Shown here: positions 18,217 to 26,958 of the stretch, piece by piece
Layout: the number at the start of each line of letters is the position of its first letter
How positions within the stretch are numbered: the stretch's first letter is position 1
From: Bacteriovorax sp. BSW11_IV
GTDB taxonomy: Bacteria > Bdellovibrionota > Bacteriovoracia > Bacteriovoracales > Bacteriovoracaceae
Direction: 5' to 3'
Length of the DNA: 64,000 bases
Assembly: GCF_000447755.1 (NCBI RefSeq)
Contig: NZ_AUNE01000011.1
Span: forward strand, 1-64,000
The notes under the pieces: model-generated
Database searches by the model: none
What the model was told of the DNA's origin: nothing
What the model saw: the letters and a program-made list of their open reading frames with translations, nothing else
Translations under genes and position numbers: made by a program

Positions 18217-19065
18217 ATGTTAAATCGTAAGAAGTGGCAAGATTACATGCTTATTTTAAATATTAAAGACACCTTGTTGTTTTTGATTCTTGCTTTACTC
18301 AGTTTTACTTTTGCTTATGTTGCATTAGAAGACCTTGTTAGTGCATTGTTTGCATTAATCATTCCTACAGTTTTTTCTCTACACGCCAAACAGTCTTCAA
18401 AGTTCTTACTTAAAATTCATAACGGTGTTCTTTTGAAGTATGAAGATGTTCCATGGCTATTTGGCGTCGTCGATTTTTTAAGCGCAAAGGCCGGGCTTGA
18501 AAGCTCTCCTGAACTTTATATTCTGAACACTAAAGTTCCTAATGCCTTTACCACTGAAACAAAGGAAGGTCCCATTTTGGCCATCTCAGCAGGCCTCATT
18601 GCACGAATGGATAAGAGAGAAATAAAAGGAGTTATTGCTCACGAACTGTCACACATCATTCATAAAGACGCGACCTATTTAAAAATTGTGCAAGGTCTTT
18701 ATGCCTTTGTGGCCTTTTTAAGTACTCTTGTTCATATTTCAATTATTTTCTTTTTACCTTTCTATTTAATGGGCAGCTTTAATCTTTCAACGTCATTTCT
18801 TTTAGCGATTCTCATAGTCCCTTCAATTTTAAGATTGGTAATTTTGGCGCTTATGCGAAATAGGGAATACGCAGCCGATCTTATGGCCGTTAATTTAACT
18901 GAAGATCCTGAAGGTCTGGCGCTGGCCCTCTCAAAGCTTAACTCTATGAACCATTGGGTTGTTGGTCTGATGTTTCCTTATAATTTTGGTCGAAAAAATT
19001 CTCTCCTTGATACTCATCCTCTACCAAAACAGCGCATTCAACGTCTAATGGCCTTGTCCCACTAA
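18217..19065 (+). CDS. M48 family membrane metallopeptidase, HtpX-like
   Basis: The 282-residue protein is close in length to E. coli HtpX. The zinc motif is in VIAHELSHIIHKD, with the third ligand Glu in NREYAADLMA. There are two hydrophobic segments near the N-terminus and two in the middle, as in HtpX. ISAGLIARM before the zinc site is typical. It should degrade misfolded membrane proteins. The end LDTHPLPKQRIQRL is the conserved M48 tail. The start is preceded by a -10 box and not by a ribosome binding site. Confidence 0.88.
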   Translation: MLNRKKWQDYMLILNIKDTLLFLILALLSFTFAYVALEDLVSALFALIIPTVFSLHAKQSSKFLLKIHNGVLLKYEDVPWLFGVVDFLSAKAGLESSPELYILNTKVPNAFTTETKEGPILAISAGLIARMDKREIKGVIAHELSHIIHKDATYLKIVQGLYAFVAFLSTLVHISIIFFLPFYLMGSFNLSTSFLLAILIVPSILRLVILALMRNREYAADLMAVNLTEDPEGLALALSKLNSMNHWVVGLMFPYNFGRKNSLLDTHPLPKQRIQRLMALSH

Positions 19066-19115
19066 AATAGTGTCACATTATTGAAACTTCACACACTAAG
19101 GCCATAGAGGTGAAT

Positions 19116-19352
19116 ATGAAGTGTCGTGATGCTGTAAAACTTCTGTGGCATGAAGAAAAACTTGGAATTTGGCAAAGGGTGAATCTGTCATTTCACTTGC
19201 TTATATGCCCTAAGTGCCAATCTTCTCGTGATACTTTGTCGCGTCTTGATGAGTTGATGATCCTTAGACGAAAAGAGCAAACCCAACATACTGAAAGTTT
19301 GGAGCAAAACATCATCAATTCAATTCTTTCTAATAAAGTGTCTAAAAAATAG
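19116..19352 (+). CDS. Small putative zinc-finger (anti-sigma-like) protein
   Basis: About 78 residues. An early Cys (MKCRDA), then HLLICPKCQ gives the C-x(n)-HxxxCxxC pattern of zf-HC2 domains found in anti-sigma factors. There is no membrane helix and no sigma factor gene nearby, so its partner is unknown. ATG 19116 is preferred over GTG 19110 because AGAGG lies five bases before it. The tail is hydrophilic and basic. Confidence 0.6.
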   Translation: MKCRDAVKLLWHEEKLGIWQRVNLSFHLLICPKCQSSRDTLSRLDELMILRRKEQTQHTESLEQNIINSILSNKVSKK

Positions 19353-19459
19353 TCACTCTTAGTATGCTCCAGCGGCCAACGGCCCCTGTAGTTTCTTCAC
19401 ACTTATCACTATTGGGCCCCTATTTCTCTTACAATATTCTTACTGGGAGGATACCTAAA

Positions 19460-19825
19460 ATGAAGAAGTTCCTATTTGTACTATTTGCCCTTTCTATGAT
19501 TATTCCTGCTCTTGGAATTGAAAATTCAAACCATTTTTCTGTTCAAAAAGAGCAGATTGAAAAGGCCGTAGCATCTCTACCTTCATCATTAACCCTAGTG
19601 AAAAATTTTGATAGTCAAGATAAAGCCGTTGTTCCATTAGTGGCGGCACTAAATATTATTCACATCTCATTTGTTCAAATTCCGAAACTTATCGGTAAAA
19701 AGGCCCTTCAAATGGCCATTCATTTTAAACTTGAAGGCCTACAAAAAATTCTATTGCCTATTGTTCTTTCGAAAGAGGAACTAGCGCGTATAAAAAATCT
19801 TCTCGATTCTTCATCAAAGGCCTAA
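19460..19825 (+). CDS. Small exported hypothetical protein
   Basis: The protein of about 121 residues has a clear signal peptide (KKFLFVLFALSMIIPALG) and probable cleavage before IENSN. The mature part is helical with a hydrophobic middle (VPLVAALNIIHISFVQIPKL). ATG 19460 has GGGAGG upstream; a longer in-frame reading from 19364 lacks a signal peptide at its front and is not supported. No family is recognised. Confidence 0.6.
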   Translation: MKKFLFVLFALSMIIPALGIENSNHFSVQKEQIEKAVASLPSSLTLVKNFDSQDKAVVPLVAALNIIHISFVQIPKLIGKKALQMAIHFKLEGLQKILLPIVLSKEELARIKNLLDSSSKA

Positions 19826-19858
19826 TTTCATTTTCTTCTTATTATTTGTGCTTTTACC

Positions 19859-19886
19859 TTGAAAAATGAATTTACGGGTCTAACAT
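19859..19886 (+). promoter_or_regulatory. Promoter TTGAAA-N16-TAACAT, six bases before thpR ATG (leaderless)
   Basis: TTGAAA lies at 19859-19864 and TAACAT at 19881-19886, with a 16-base spacer. Six bases separate the -10 from ATG 19893 and no ribosome binding site is present. The protein start is confirmed by homology, since ThpR proteins begin with this same MRxLFVALE sequence, so the leader must be about zero. Confidence 0.65.
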
Positions 19887-19892
19887 ATTCTT

Positions 19893-20429
19893 ATGAGAAG
19901 ATTATTTGTGGCCCTTGAAATTCCAAGGCCAATCAGTTCAAATTTGATTAATTTAAAAACTCCAATCCCTGGTGCAAGATGGGTAGATGAGAGAAATTTA
20001 CATCTTACTCTTCAATTTCTTGGTGAGGTTGAAAATGATCGTGTTGACGAACTCATTGATGTTTTGGAAGAAATACAAACAGACTACTTTTCTTTAAGAC
20101 TTTATGATGTCGGTCATTTTGGCTCTCGCACGGCTCCTCGAGTTCTTTGGGTGAACGTCGAAAAATCATTGGCCCTTCAAGAATTGCAAAGTGAAGTGGA
20201 ATCTCTTCTAGATAAAAATGGCTTTTCAATCGAAAAAAGAAAATTTGTCCCACATGTGACCATTGCAAGGCTTAAAGAAACTCACTATGAAGATTTGGTC
20301 AACTTTACGATGGAAAACTCTTTATTTTCAACTGAGCAATTTGAGATCACTCACTTTCATCTCTACGAATCTAAATTATCTTCAGAAGGTCCGACATATA
20401 CAAAACTAAGAACCTTTGAACTTTATTAG
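19893..20429 (+). CDS. thpR: RNA 2',3'-cyclic phosphodiesterase (ThpR/LigT)
   Basis: The 178-residue protein is the usual ThpR length. It carries both HxTx motifs: LHLTLQFLGEV near residue 46 and PHVTIARLK near residue 125. The start MRRLFVALEIP is the family's normal N-terminus. It opens 2',3'-cyclic phosphates on RNA ends; 2'-5' ligase activity is also known in the family. It is ten bases upstream of the acylphosphatase gene. A -10 box sits six bases before the ATG. Confidence 0.93.
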   Translation: MRRLFVALEIPRPISSNLINLKTPIPGARWVDERNLHLTLQFLGEVENDRVDELIDVLEEIQTDYFSLRLYDVGHFGSRTAPRVLWVNVEKSLALQELQSEVESLLDKNGFSIEKRKFVPHVTIARLKETHYEDLVNFTMENSLFSTEQFEITHFHLYESKLSSEGPTYTKLRTFELY

Positions 20430-20438
20430 GGAGTTTCT

Positions 20439-20771
20439 ATGATTATTAAAGAAAGCTTTTTAGTTCACGGCAAAGTTCAGGCCATAATGTTTCGTCAAAC
20501 ATTTGTACGTGGCCTTCTCAGAAGAGGACTTTTAGGGGGAGCTACAAATAATAGAGACAATCACAGTGAAGTGGCCTGTTCCGTTGAAGGTGAAGCAAAA
20601 TCCATTGAAGAGCTCAAGGGTGCACTACTTGGTTTAGAGAAGTTAAATTCATGGGGCTCAAAGGTAGAAGAGATTATCCCTTGTGATTACTTTCCCTATA
20701 CTCAACACGAAGTAACAACTGAAAATGTTGATAGTAAAAAATGGACACCAGGAGTCGAATTCTATCTATAG
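20439..20771 (+). CDS. Acylphosphatase-like protein
   Basis: The 110-residue protein resembles acylphosphatase: FLVHGKVQAIMFRQTFVRGLLRRGLLGGATNNRD contains counterparts of the V-x-G-x-VQGVxFR block with its catalytic Arg, and of the catalytic Asn. The usual GVGFR is AIMFR here and the C-terminal half is longer and divergent, so activity is not certain. AGGGAG precedes the ATG. It is co-transcribed with thpR. Confidence 0.72.
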   Translation: MIIKESFLVHGKVQAIMFRQTFVRGLLRRGLLGGATNNRDNHSEVACSVEGEAKSIEELKGALLGLEKLNSWGSKVEEIIPCDYFPYTQHEVTTENVDSKKWTPGVEFYL

Positions 20772-20903
20772 ACTCACCGAGTAATCTTCAATATTTTCTG
20801 AAGAAATCAATCATTTTTGCCTAATTTGGCCAAGTTCTACTAGGCTTTTTCTATGAACTGGCATAGTTTAGGAGTAACAAATAATTTTTGCGAAGGAATA
20901 TTT

Positions 20904-21386
20904 ATGACTATTGCTAAAAACAAAGTTGTAGCAATGCACTACAAACTAACAAATGATGGTGGAGAAGTTTTAGATTCTTCTGAAGGAAGAGATCCACTTT
21001 ATTATCTTCAAGGGCACGGAAATATTATTCCTGGTCTAGAAAAAGAAATGGAAGGAAAAAACGTAGGCGATAAATTTTCTGTATCTATCGAAGCAAAAGA
21101 TGCTTACGGTGAATACGACGAAGGTCTAGTTCAAAATATTCCACGTGAACAATTCCAACAATTCCCAAATCTTGAACTTGGAATGAAATTCCATATCGAT
21201 AGCAACTTTGGGCCAATGGTTGTTAAAGTTGATGAAATTACTGATGAGCACGTTACAATTAACGGTAACCACGAACTAGCTGGTGTAAGACTTACATTTG
21301 CAGTAGAAGTTGCTGAGATTAGAGAAGCTTCGGAAGAAGAAATTGCTCACGGTCACGTTCATGGTCCGCACGGACACCACCACTAA
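20904..21386 (+). CDS. slyD: FKBP-type peptidyl-prolyl isomerase SlyD
   Basis: The 160-residue form starts at ATG 20904 after GAAGGA. FKBP core motifs are VAMHYKLTNDGGEVLDSS, GHGNIIPGLEKEMEG and AYGEYDE. The inserted IF chaperone domain spans about residues 75-125, and the protein ends with the His-rich metal-binding tail GHVHGPHGHHH. It catalyses proline isomerisation and acts as a folding chaperone; the tail binds nickel or other divalent metals. It is a single gene followed by a strong hairpin. Confidence 0.94.
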   Translation: MTIAKNKVVAMHYKLTNDGGEVLDSSEGRDPLYYLQGHGNIIPGLEKEMEGKNVGDKFSVSIEAKDAYGEYDEGLVQNIPREQFQQFPNLELGMKFHIDSNFGPMVVKVDEITDEHVTINGNHELAGVRLTFAVEVAEIREASEEEIAHGHVHGPHGHHH

Positions 21387-21393
21387 AAAAAAT

Positions 21394-21416
21394 GGCCAGC
21401 TTTGCTGGCCTTTTTT
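21394..21416. terminator. Bidirectional terminator GGCCAGC-TTT-GCTGGCC
   Basis: A seven-base perfect stem with a three-base loop is flanked by A-run and T-run (TTTTTT on the plus side). It lies between the convergent slyD and EamA genes and can serve both. Confidence 0.85.
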
Positions 21417-22269
21417 ATTTCTCGAATCTTGTCATCTTTGGAATTAGGGCCACGCTCACAAGCACTAGTGCACATCCAATCATTGCCATTGTCGTAAGTT
21501 TTTCAGCAAAGAACAGATAACCAAAAATGGCCGCAAAAATGGACTCCATCAAAAAAGCTAGACTTACAATATGTGGAGGCGTTCCTTGCTGAGCATAGAC
21601 TTGGAAGCTAAAAGCAATAATTGATGAGAATACTGAAAGAACTAAAAATCCAAGCAGAGGAGAAGGAAAAGCAAACGTTGATAATGGCGCGAGTGAAATT
21701 GGTCCTTCAAAGGCAAGTCCAACTATAAAACCTAATATACCCATATAAAGACATTGTAATAAATTGAATTCCACAGCGGGAAGATCTTTAGCAAATTTAT
21801 CAACGGCCAAGATATGCAATGAAAAGAAGAGGGCCGAAAGAAGAGTTAGCCAATCTCCTGCATTAAAATTTGAAAATTCAAAATCGCATAATAAGAAAAT
21901 CCCTAACATCGCCACAGATAGAAGAATCCAATAACCAATTCTGAAACGTTGTCCGTATAGAAAGAGCGTGAGTATAGGTGTGAAGATTGAATAGAATACA
22001 GTGAGAAAACCACTTTTTGCCAGTGTCGTCTGTGCTATGCCCATCGTTTGAAGCTGGAGGGCCAAAAAAAGAAGGGCCGAACAAATAAGAGGACCTTTCT
22101 TGTCTTTAATCGTTCCCTTGAGTGCAATATAGGGAATGCAAAGTAGACCTGCAAAAATATAGCGTAGTGAGTTTGACCATAGAGGAGAGTAGGATTCTAA
22201 GGTCCAGCGAGTTCCAACGAAACCCAGACCCCAAATTAATGTTGCTGTAATAAGTAGTGCTAAGCGCAA
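21415..22269 (-). CDS. EamA/DMT family transporter
   Basis: The 284-residue protein has ten predicted helices in two EamA repeats. The first repeat holds WGLGFVGTRWTLESY and the second ends in FFAEKLTTMAMIGCALVLVSV, both typical of drug/metabolite exporters. It starts at TTG, supported by GAGGAG seven bases upstream. The substrate cannot be read from sequence; amino acid or metabolite efflux is common. Confidence 0.87.
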   Translation of the reverse strand: MRLALLITATLIWGLGFVGTRWTLESYSPLWSNSLRYIFAGLLCIPYIALKGTIKDKKGPLICSALLFLALQLQTMGIAQTTLAKSGFLTVFYSIFTPILTLFLYGQRFRIGYWILLSVAMLGIFLLCDFEFSNFNAGDWLTLLSALFFSLHILAVDKFAKDLPAVEFNLLQCLYMGILGFIVGLAFEGPISLAPLSTFAFPSPLLGFLVLSVFSSIIAFSFQVYAQQGTPPHIVSLAFLMESIFAAIFGYLFFAEKLTTMAMIGCALVLVSVALIPKMTRFEK

Positions 22270-22348
22270 GTTATCGCTCCTCGATGATGTTTAAAAAATA
22301 GTTTAAAGTGAAATTATGTTTCCGTAAAGAAGTGGTGTACTCTTTAAG

Positions 22349-23479
22349 TTAAGCGACGTCAGCTTTCATTTCTTCAGTGCTAGGAATTTTAACGATAACA
22401 TGGGTAAAAGAATCTTTTTCGGAGTCTACAGAAATCGTACCTTTTTCATGGGCAAGTGCAACTCCCGCAACACACAGACCAAGGCCTTGGTTTTGTTCAT
22501 AGCATTTGGTGGTAAATAGTGGAGAGAAAATTTGTTTTTTATCTTCTTTACTAATCCCTGAACCATTATCGTAGATATTGATGACAATTTCTCGCTCTCT
22601 TTTTCTAAAATTTATTTCAATGTGACCTCTATAATCTTTTTCGTCTTTTAGCATTCGTTGTTCAATTGCATCGAGTGAATTGTCTAAAAGATTATAGAGA
22701 ATAGTTGTAATGGCCGTTGAATTTGAAATAAAGTGACAATCTTTAGGAATCATCTTTTTTATTGTCGTATGTGAAAAGCGCTCATCAGAGCGCGAGAGGC
22801 GAAGTTCATTTAAAACACCCTCAACCAGATGGTGAGCATCTAGAGTCTCATGACCATTAAGTCCCATCTCATTTCTTTTTTCAAGTGCATCGACTATTTT
22901 TCTAGCATTTTCAGATTGACGGCGAATATTGTCACAATATTTTTCGATATCTTTTAAAGCATTTTCGTTCTTATTTTGTTTTAGTTCAGCAACGACTTGT
23001 TCAATAATCGTTGCCCCATTAAGAATACTGTTTAAGGGTGAGCTCAACTCTTCTGAAATCCCTGAAGAGAAGATTCCAAGTGCTGCGAGACGCTCTTTTT
23101 GAGCGAGTTGGTATTGAGCATGTTTAAGTCGTTCTAGGAGATCGACTTGGCGGATATTTTTTTCTCTGAGTTCAATACTTTTAGAGCGAAGTAAAAACTC
23201 TGCGCGCATAAGAGATTTTTCCAATTCATCTTTTTCCTGTTGATATTGTTTCGTTCGTTGTGCTCTTAGGTAACTAAACAGACGAAGAAATAAAACAGGA
23301 ACGGTCATAACAATAAATACATAGGAAACGGCCCAAGCTTCGATATTGATATGTTTTGTTGAAAAAAAAGGCAGACCAATTAATAAGAAAAAACCAAAAG
23401 AGCATGCAAAAAGAAATTCATCGCTAAGGATGATATTTGAGAGAATTTCTTTTAATGATTTTTGCGTAAGTTTTGCCAT
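22349..23479 (-). CDS. Membrane histidine kinase-like protein lacking the phospho-acceptor His
   Basis: The 376-residue protein has two membrane helices (residues about 20-38 and 48-70), a coiled-coil linker (75-128), then a HisKA-like region and an intact ATPase domain: N box LLDNSLDAIEQ, DNGSGIS, FSPLFTT, QGLGLCVAG. The H box reads GISEELSSPLN where GxAHExNNPL is expected, so His is replaced by Glu143 (codon 23051-23053). It cannot autophosphorylate in the usual way. It may be a pseudokinase, a phosphatase or a regulator of another kinase. The start follows a TAGAAT box by six bases. Confidence 0.85.
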   Translation of the reverse strand: MAKLTQKSLKEILSNIILSDEFLFACSFGFFLLIGLPFFSTKHINIEAWAVSYVFIVMTVPVLFLRLFSYLRAQRTKQYQQEKDELEKSLMRAEFLLRSKSIELREKNIRQVDLLERLKHAQYQLAQKERLAALGIFSSGISEELSSPLNSILNGATIIEQVVAELKQNKNENALKDIEKYCDNIRRQSENARKIVDALEKRNEMGLNGHETLDAHHLVEGVLNELRLSRSDERFSHTTIKKMIPKDCHFISNSTAITTILYNLLDNSLDAIEQRMLKDEKDYRGHIEINFRKREREIVINIYDNGSGISKEDKKQIFSPLFTTKCYEQNQGLGLCVAGVALAHEKGTISVDSEKDSFTHVIVKIPSTEEMKADVA

Positions 23480-23485
23480 AACCTT

Positions 23486-23491
23486 ATTCTA
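23486..23491 (-). promoter_or_regulatory. -10 box TAGAAT six bases before the kinase-like start (leaderless candidate)
   Basis: On the minus strand TAGAAT is followed by six bases (AAGGTT) and then ATG. The AAGG is too close to the ATG to serve as a ribosome binding site. No good -35 is seen. Confidence 0.45.
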
Positions 23492-23559
23492 GAGGTTTTA
23501 GAAATTATGAATGGCCTAAAAATAGACTCTCGAATTAAGAATTTAGAGATAGTAAGGAT

Positions 23560-23922
23560 TTAGCATTCAAATAGTGATTGGAACTTTTGCTTAAGAGTCA
23601 CATCATCAAGATTTTCATCTTTTTTAAGCAATAAAAGAATTGTGGCATAGTATTCTTTTTCACTCTCATTAGTAGAACTTAAGAAAAATTCACTATAGGC
23701 CGGGTTCTCAATGATTTCTTGGATTTCATTTTGGCCAAAAAGAAATTTCATTTGAGCGAGCTGGTCTTTATAAGGGGATGAATAAGGGGATGATCCAAGT
23801 GCGAAGTGTCTTTGAATCTTTATAAAGCAGCTTCCTCTGTCTATACTAGCTGGCATTCTTTGTGATTGGTTAGCACAAGCTGTGAGAAAGAGAATTGAAA
23901 GAGTTAGATAAAGCAATTTCAT
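23560..23922 (-). CDS. Small hypothetical lipoprotein
   Basis: The 120-residue protein has a lipoprotein signal: KLLYLTLSILFLTAC, with the lipobox Cys at residue 15. The mature part is hydrophilic with a second Cys near the middle and one at the C-terminal residue (LFEC). Family not recognised. It is divergent from the 448-residue gene, 66 bases apart. Confidence 0.65.
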   Translation of the reverse strand: MKLLYLTLSILFLTACANQSQRMPASIDRGSCFIKIQRHFALGSSPYSSPYKDQLAQMKFLFGQNEIQEIIENPAYSEFFLSSTNESEKEYYATILLLLKKDENLDDVTLKQKFQSLFEC

Positions 23923-23988
23923 GAGTTTCTTATCGCAAAAAGTAAAAGGAAACCTAAGAATTTTTCTCTTTTAAGACGATAATCTTCG

Positions 23989-25335
23989 ATGAATGTATTG
24001 AAAATAGTTGCCTTATTTACTCTTGTTTTATTCTCTTTTTCGGGACTCGCTTCTCCTGAATGGAATGATCATCTACGAAAAGTTGAAGATGTCTCCCTTG
24101 CAATGGAAATTAACTCTAGTCTTTATCAAAGTACTCAAAAATTTCTTAATGAAATCAATTTAGAGCTTGATTCAACGGTGGAGAATGATGTTCTCAAAGT
24201 AGAGGCCATGTTATTAGAACAGGCCGAAATTATTATTGAGAAGAGTGCTTTATTAAAAGAAGAGAGACTTAAAGCAAAAAAGGCGCTGGCCAATGTTAAG
24301 TGGCGTGCTTTATCTCAGTGGTTTATTGAACGCCTAAAAAGCGTAAGAAGCTTTATTCGTCAAAAAGGTATCTTCTATGTGGGATATGCTTTATCGACTA
24401 ATATTTTACAATTTACTATTCCAAGTGCGCTTCTTTATGCAGATCAACCACTGATGGCCTTTGTCGTTTTTCATATTGTGGGTGATATTCCTGTTTATCT
24501 TTATTACAAGGCCGTCTCGACTTTTTTTCATCGCGAGAAAATGAGTAAAATGATTGGTAAAGAATTTAGTTATCGAGAAATTCGATTACAAGAAAGAGAA
24601 TTAAAGAAGTTACTCGCAGTGAATAAGGTTCAAGATTGGATATATACTCCAAGCTCTTTTGGCGAGAATTCAGTTCGTATCAAAAAATCTGGATTTTTTA
24701 GTAAAGTGAAACAGCGAATTGGTTTAAATACAAAAGAGGTGAGTCTTCATAATTTGACAAAATTTTTTAGCAATGATCTCCTTGAAAAATATCCTGATAT
24801 CCAACTTCTATTTGAAAGTGACTTTATTGATGAGCAGATGAAGACACTACTCATTAGCGTAAAAGCTCTTAAAGATTTTGATAGTACTGACTTGATAAGT
24901 TTTAAAGAAAAATTCAGTGATAGCTTTTTTGAAAACAGAGCTAGATTTAAGGCCTTTCCTATTAAAGAATGGATTGATGACTGTTTTATGGCCAAAGATT
25001 TTTCAGAGTTTCGATTTAAACTTTTAAATCCACCTAAGCAAGTGAAGTATGTAAGACAATATAACGAATTGTGGAAGGAAGTTATCCTTCCTCGTGTGTC
25101 TGAGAATTTTTCGCTATTAACATTCAATGAATACCGCTCACTCGTTTTACATTACGATCATTTTTATGCATCACAAATTAGAAGAGGATCGCTTCTTGTT
25201 GATGATGCTTATATGAATCTCATGAGCGAATACTTTGATCTATCAATTGAGAATATGACGACAAGTTGTGCTGAAAAATTTGATCAAAAGATTGGAAATT
25301 TAGTCGATCGAGTTATGAAAAAAATGAAAAACTAG
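23989..25335 (+). CDS. Exported or membrane protein of unknown function
   Basis: The 448-residue protein has a signal peptide (KIVALFTLVLFSFSGLAS). A hydrophobic hairpin of two segments lies at about residues 125-180 (FYVGYALSTNILQFTIPS and MAFVVFHIVGDIPVYLYY). The remainder is helical and charged. GATAAT lies five bases before the ATG and no ribosome binding site is seen, so it may be leaderless. I do not recognise the family. Transcription may stop at the hairpin after its stop. Confidence 0.6.
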   Translation: MNVLKIVALFTLVLFSFSGLASPEWNDHLRKVEDVSLAMEINSSLYQSTQKFLNEINLELDSTVENDVLKVEAMLLEQAEIIIEKSALLKEERLKAKKALANVKWRALSQWFIERLKSVRSFIRQKGIFYVGYALSTNILQFTIPSALLYADQPLMAFVVFHIVGDIPVYLYYKAVSTFFHREKMSKMIGKEFSYREIRLQERELKKLLAVNKVQDWIYTPSSFGENSVRIKKSGFFSKVKQRIGLNTKEVSLHNLTKFFSNDLLEKYPDIQLLFESDFIDEQMKTLLISVKALKDFDSTDLISFKEKFSDSFFENRARFKAFPIKEWIDDCFMAKDFSEFRFKLLNPPKQVKYVRQYNELWKEVILPRVSENFSLLTFNEYRSLVLHYDHFYASQIRRGSLLVDDAYMNLMSEYFDLSIENMTTSCAEKFDQKIGNLVDRVMKKMKN

Positions 25336-25355
25336 CATGGTCAAAAGACCATGCT
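25334..25355 (-). terminator. Hairpin AGCATGGTC-AAAA-GACCATGCT
   Basis: A perfect nine-base stem with a four-base loop lies between convergent genes. On the minus strand it is followed by AGTTTTTC and a further T-run, which fits a terminator for menB. The plus-strand side lacks a T-run. Confidence 0.7.
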
Positions 25356-25365
25356 GTTGAATCTT

Positions 25366-26271
25366 TTAGTAATGCCAAGGGAATTTAGAGAAGTCTTGAT
25401 CACGTTTTTCTAGGAACGCATCGCGACCTTCTTGTGCCTCTGTTGTCCCATAAGCTAGACGAGTGGCCTCTCCTGCAAAAAGTTGTTGTCCAACTAAACC
25501 ATCGTCACATAGATTGAAACCAAACTTAAGCATTCTCATAGCAGTAGGAGATTTGCTGTTCATTTCTTTGGCCCAACGAAGTGCTTCTTCTTCAAGCTCT
25601 GCGTGAGCAACAACTTTGTTGACCATGCCCATTTCAAATGCTTCTTGAGCAGAGTAATTAAATCCTAAGAAGAAAATTTCACGAGCACGTTTTTGTCCTA
25701 CCATGCGAGCAAGGTAAGCAGAACCATAACCAGAGTCAAAACTTGCTACATCTGGATCTGTTTGTTTGAAAATAGCGTGTTCTTTAGAAGCAAGAGTTAA
25801 ATCGCAAACAACGTGAAGTGAGTGACCACCACCAACGGCCCAACCAGGAACCACGGCCATCACAATTTTTGGCATGAAGCGGATCAGTCTTTGAACTTCT
25901 AAAATGTGTAAGCGACCTAGTTTGGCAAGGTCAGGAGTGCCTTGATCTGCACCTTCATATTTGTATCCATCTTTTCCACGAATTCTTTGATCTCCACCTG
26001 CGCAAAATGCCCAACCAGCATCCTTTGGAGAAGGACCGTTTCCTGTTAAAAGTACAACACCAACATCTGAAGTGATGCGCGCATGTTCAAGTGCTGTAAA
26101 GAGTTCATCAACAGTTTTTGGTCTAAAAGCATTTCTGCATTCAGGTCTATTAAAAGCAATACGTACAGTGCCTTGGTCTTTGGCCCTGTGATATGTGATA
26201 TCTTCAAAATTAAATCCTGGAATTTCTGTCCAAAGATCAGGATTAAAGATTTCTGAAACTTTTGTCGTCAT
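25366..26271 (-). CDS. menB: 1,4-dihydroxy-2-naphthoyl-CoA synthase MenB
   Basis: The 301-residue crotonase-fold enzyme has MenB-specific blocks: FCAGGDQRIRGKDGY, HVVCDLTLAS, QTDPDVASFDSGYGSAYLARMVG and the C-terminal FSKFPWHY. It closes the naphthoate ring of menaquinone. GAGGA precedes the ATG. No other men gene is in the window, so the pathway genes are dispersed. It indicates menaquinone-based respiration. Confidence 0.94.
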   Translation of the reverse strand: MTTKVSEIFNPDLWTEIPGFNFEDITYHRAKDQGTVRIAFNRPECRNAFRPKTVDELFTALEHARITSDVGVVLLTGNGPSPKDAGWAFCAGGDQRIRGKDGYKYEGADQGTPDLAKLGRLHILEVQRLIRFMPKIVMAVVPGWAVGGGHSLHVVCDLTLASKEHAIFKQTDPDVASFDSGYGSAYLARMVGQKRAREIFFLGFNYSAQEAFEMGMVNKVVAHAELEEEALRWAKEMNSKSPTAMRMLKFGFNLCDDGLVGQQLFAGEATRLAYGTTEAQEGRDAFLEKRDQDFSKFPWHY

Positions 26272-26312
26272 AGATACTCCTCATTTGGTGAACGGGTGGT
26301 AAAGTATCATCT

Positions 26313-26780
26313 ATGAATATTAATGAAAAGCTTCACCAACTTCTAAAGGACAACAATATAGGTTATGAGCTTATGACCCATGATCGCGCGCTCACTTGTG
26401 AACAATCGGCCATGGCCCGGGGTCTCGATCAAAAATTTGGGGGCAAGACTCTTTTATTTAAAGACAAAAATGATTTTAGGCTCTTTGTGATCAGCGCTTC
26501 GCAGCAAGTCGATTCTGCTAAAGTCCGCTCACTTCTTAAAAGTCAGAAGCTGCGCTTTGCCACAAGCGATGAGCTTGGAGAGCTTTGTGGTGTAGAGAAG
26601 GGGGCCCTCGTTCCATTTGGTGGCGGTGTGATCTATCCCTATGATCTCTATTTAGATGAATCAATATTGGCCAATGAGCTCATCGCCTTTAATAGCGGTA
26701 TACTTACGGAGTCTATCATTATGAGAACAGTGGACTATTTAAGACTTGTTAAACCGATCGTTTGTAACTTCTCGAAATAA
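26313..26780 (+). CDS. YbaK/ProX-type aminoacyl-tRNA deacylase domain protein
   Basis: The 155-residue protein is a single YbaK-type domain. GGKTLLFKDKNDFRLFV carries the likely catalytic Lys, followed by SASQQVDSAKV, and VPFGGGVIYPYDLYLDESI is the conserved GxxxPfG region. It probably hydrolyses mis-charged tRNAs or acts on a related ester. TAAAGT lies seven bases before the ATG with no clear ribosome binding site, so it is a weaker leaderless candidate. A named subfamily (YbaK, ProX, EbsC) cannot be chosen. Confidence 0.75.
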   Translation: MNINEKLHQLLKDNNIGYELMTHDRALTCEQSAMARGLDQKFGGKTLLFKDKNDFRLFVISASQQVDSAKVRSLLKSQKLRFATSDELGELCGVEKGALVPFGGGVIYPYDLYLDESILANELIAFNSGILTESIIMRTVDYLRLVKPIVCNFSK

Positions 26781-26783
26781 GAG

Positions 26784-26873
26784 AATTGAGAATAAAAATT
26801 GCCAGATTTCAGAAAGATTTTTTGACAATATTTTTAATTGGACTCGATTCTAACTTCTTAATAATTCTCAATT
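26784..26873. repeat. Distant inverted repeat AATTGAGAAT / ATTCTCAATT
   Basis: Ten-base perfect arms at 26784-26793 and 26864-26873 are separated by 70 bases, in the gap after the YbaK-like gene. A consensus -35 (TTGACA at 26822) lies in the loop without a good -10. It may be a regulatory site for the small gene at 26959, or chance in AT-rich DNA. Confidence 0.3.
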
Positions 26874-26958
26874 ACATATATTTTTTAAAATTTCCTCCCA
26901 GCTGGCCACCGATTCAGGTTCATAATGGCATTTATCCGAAAACGAAGAAGGGGGCTCC

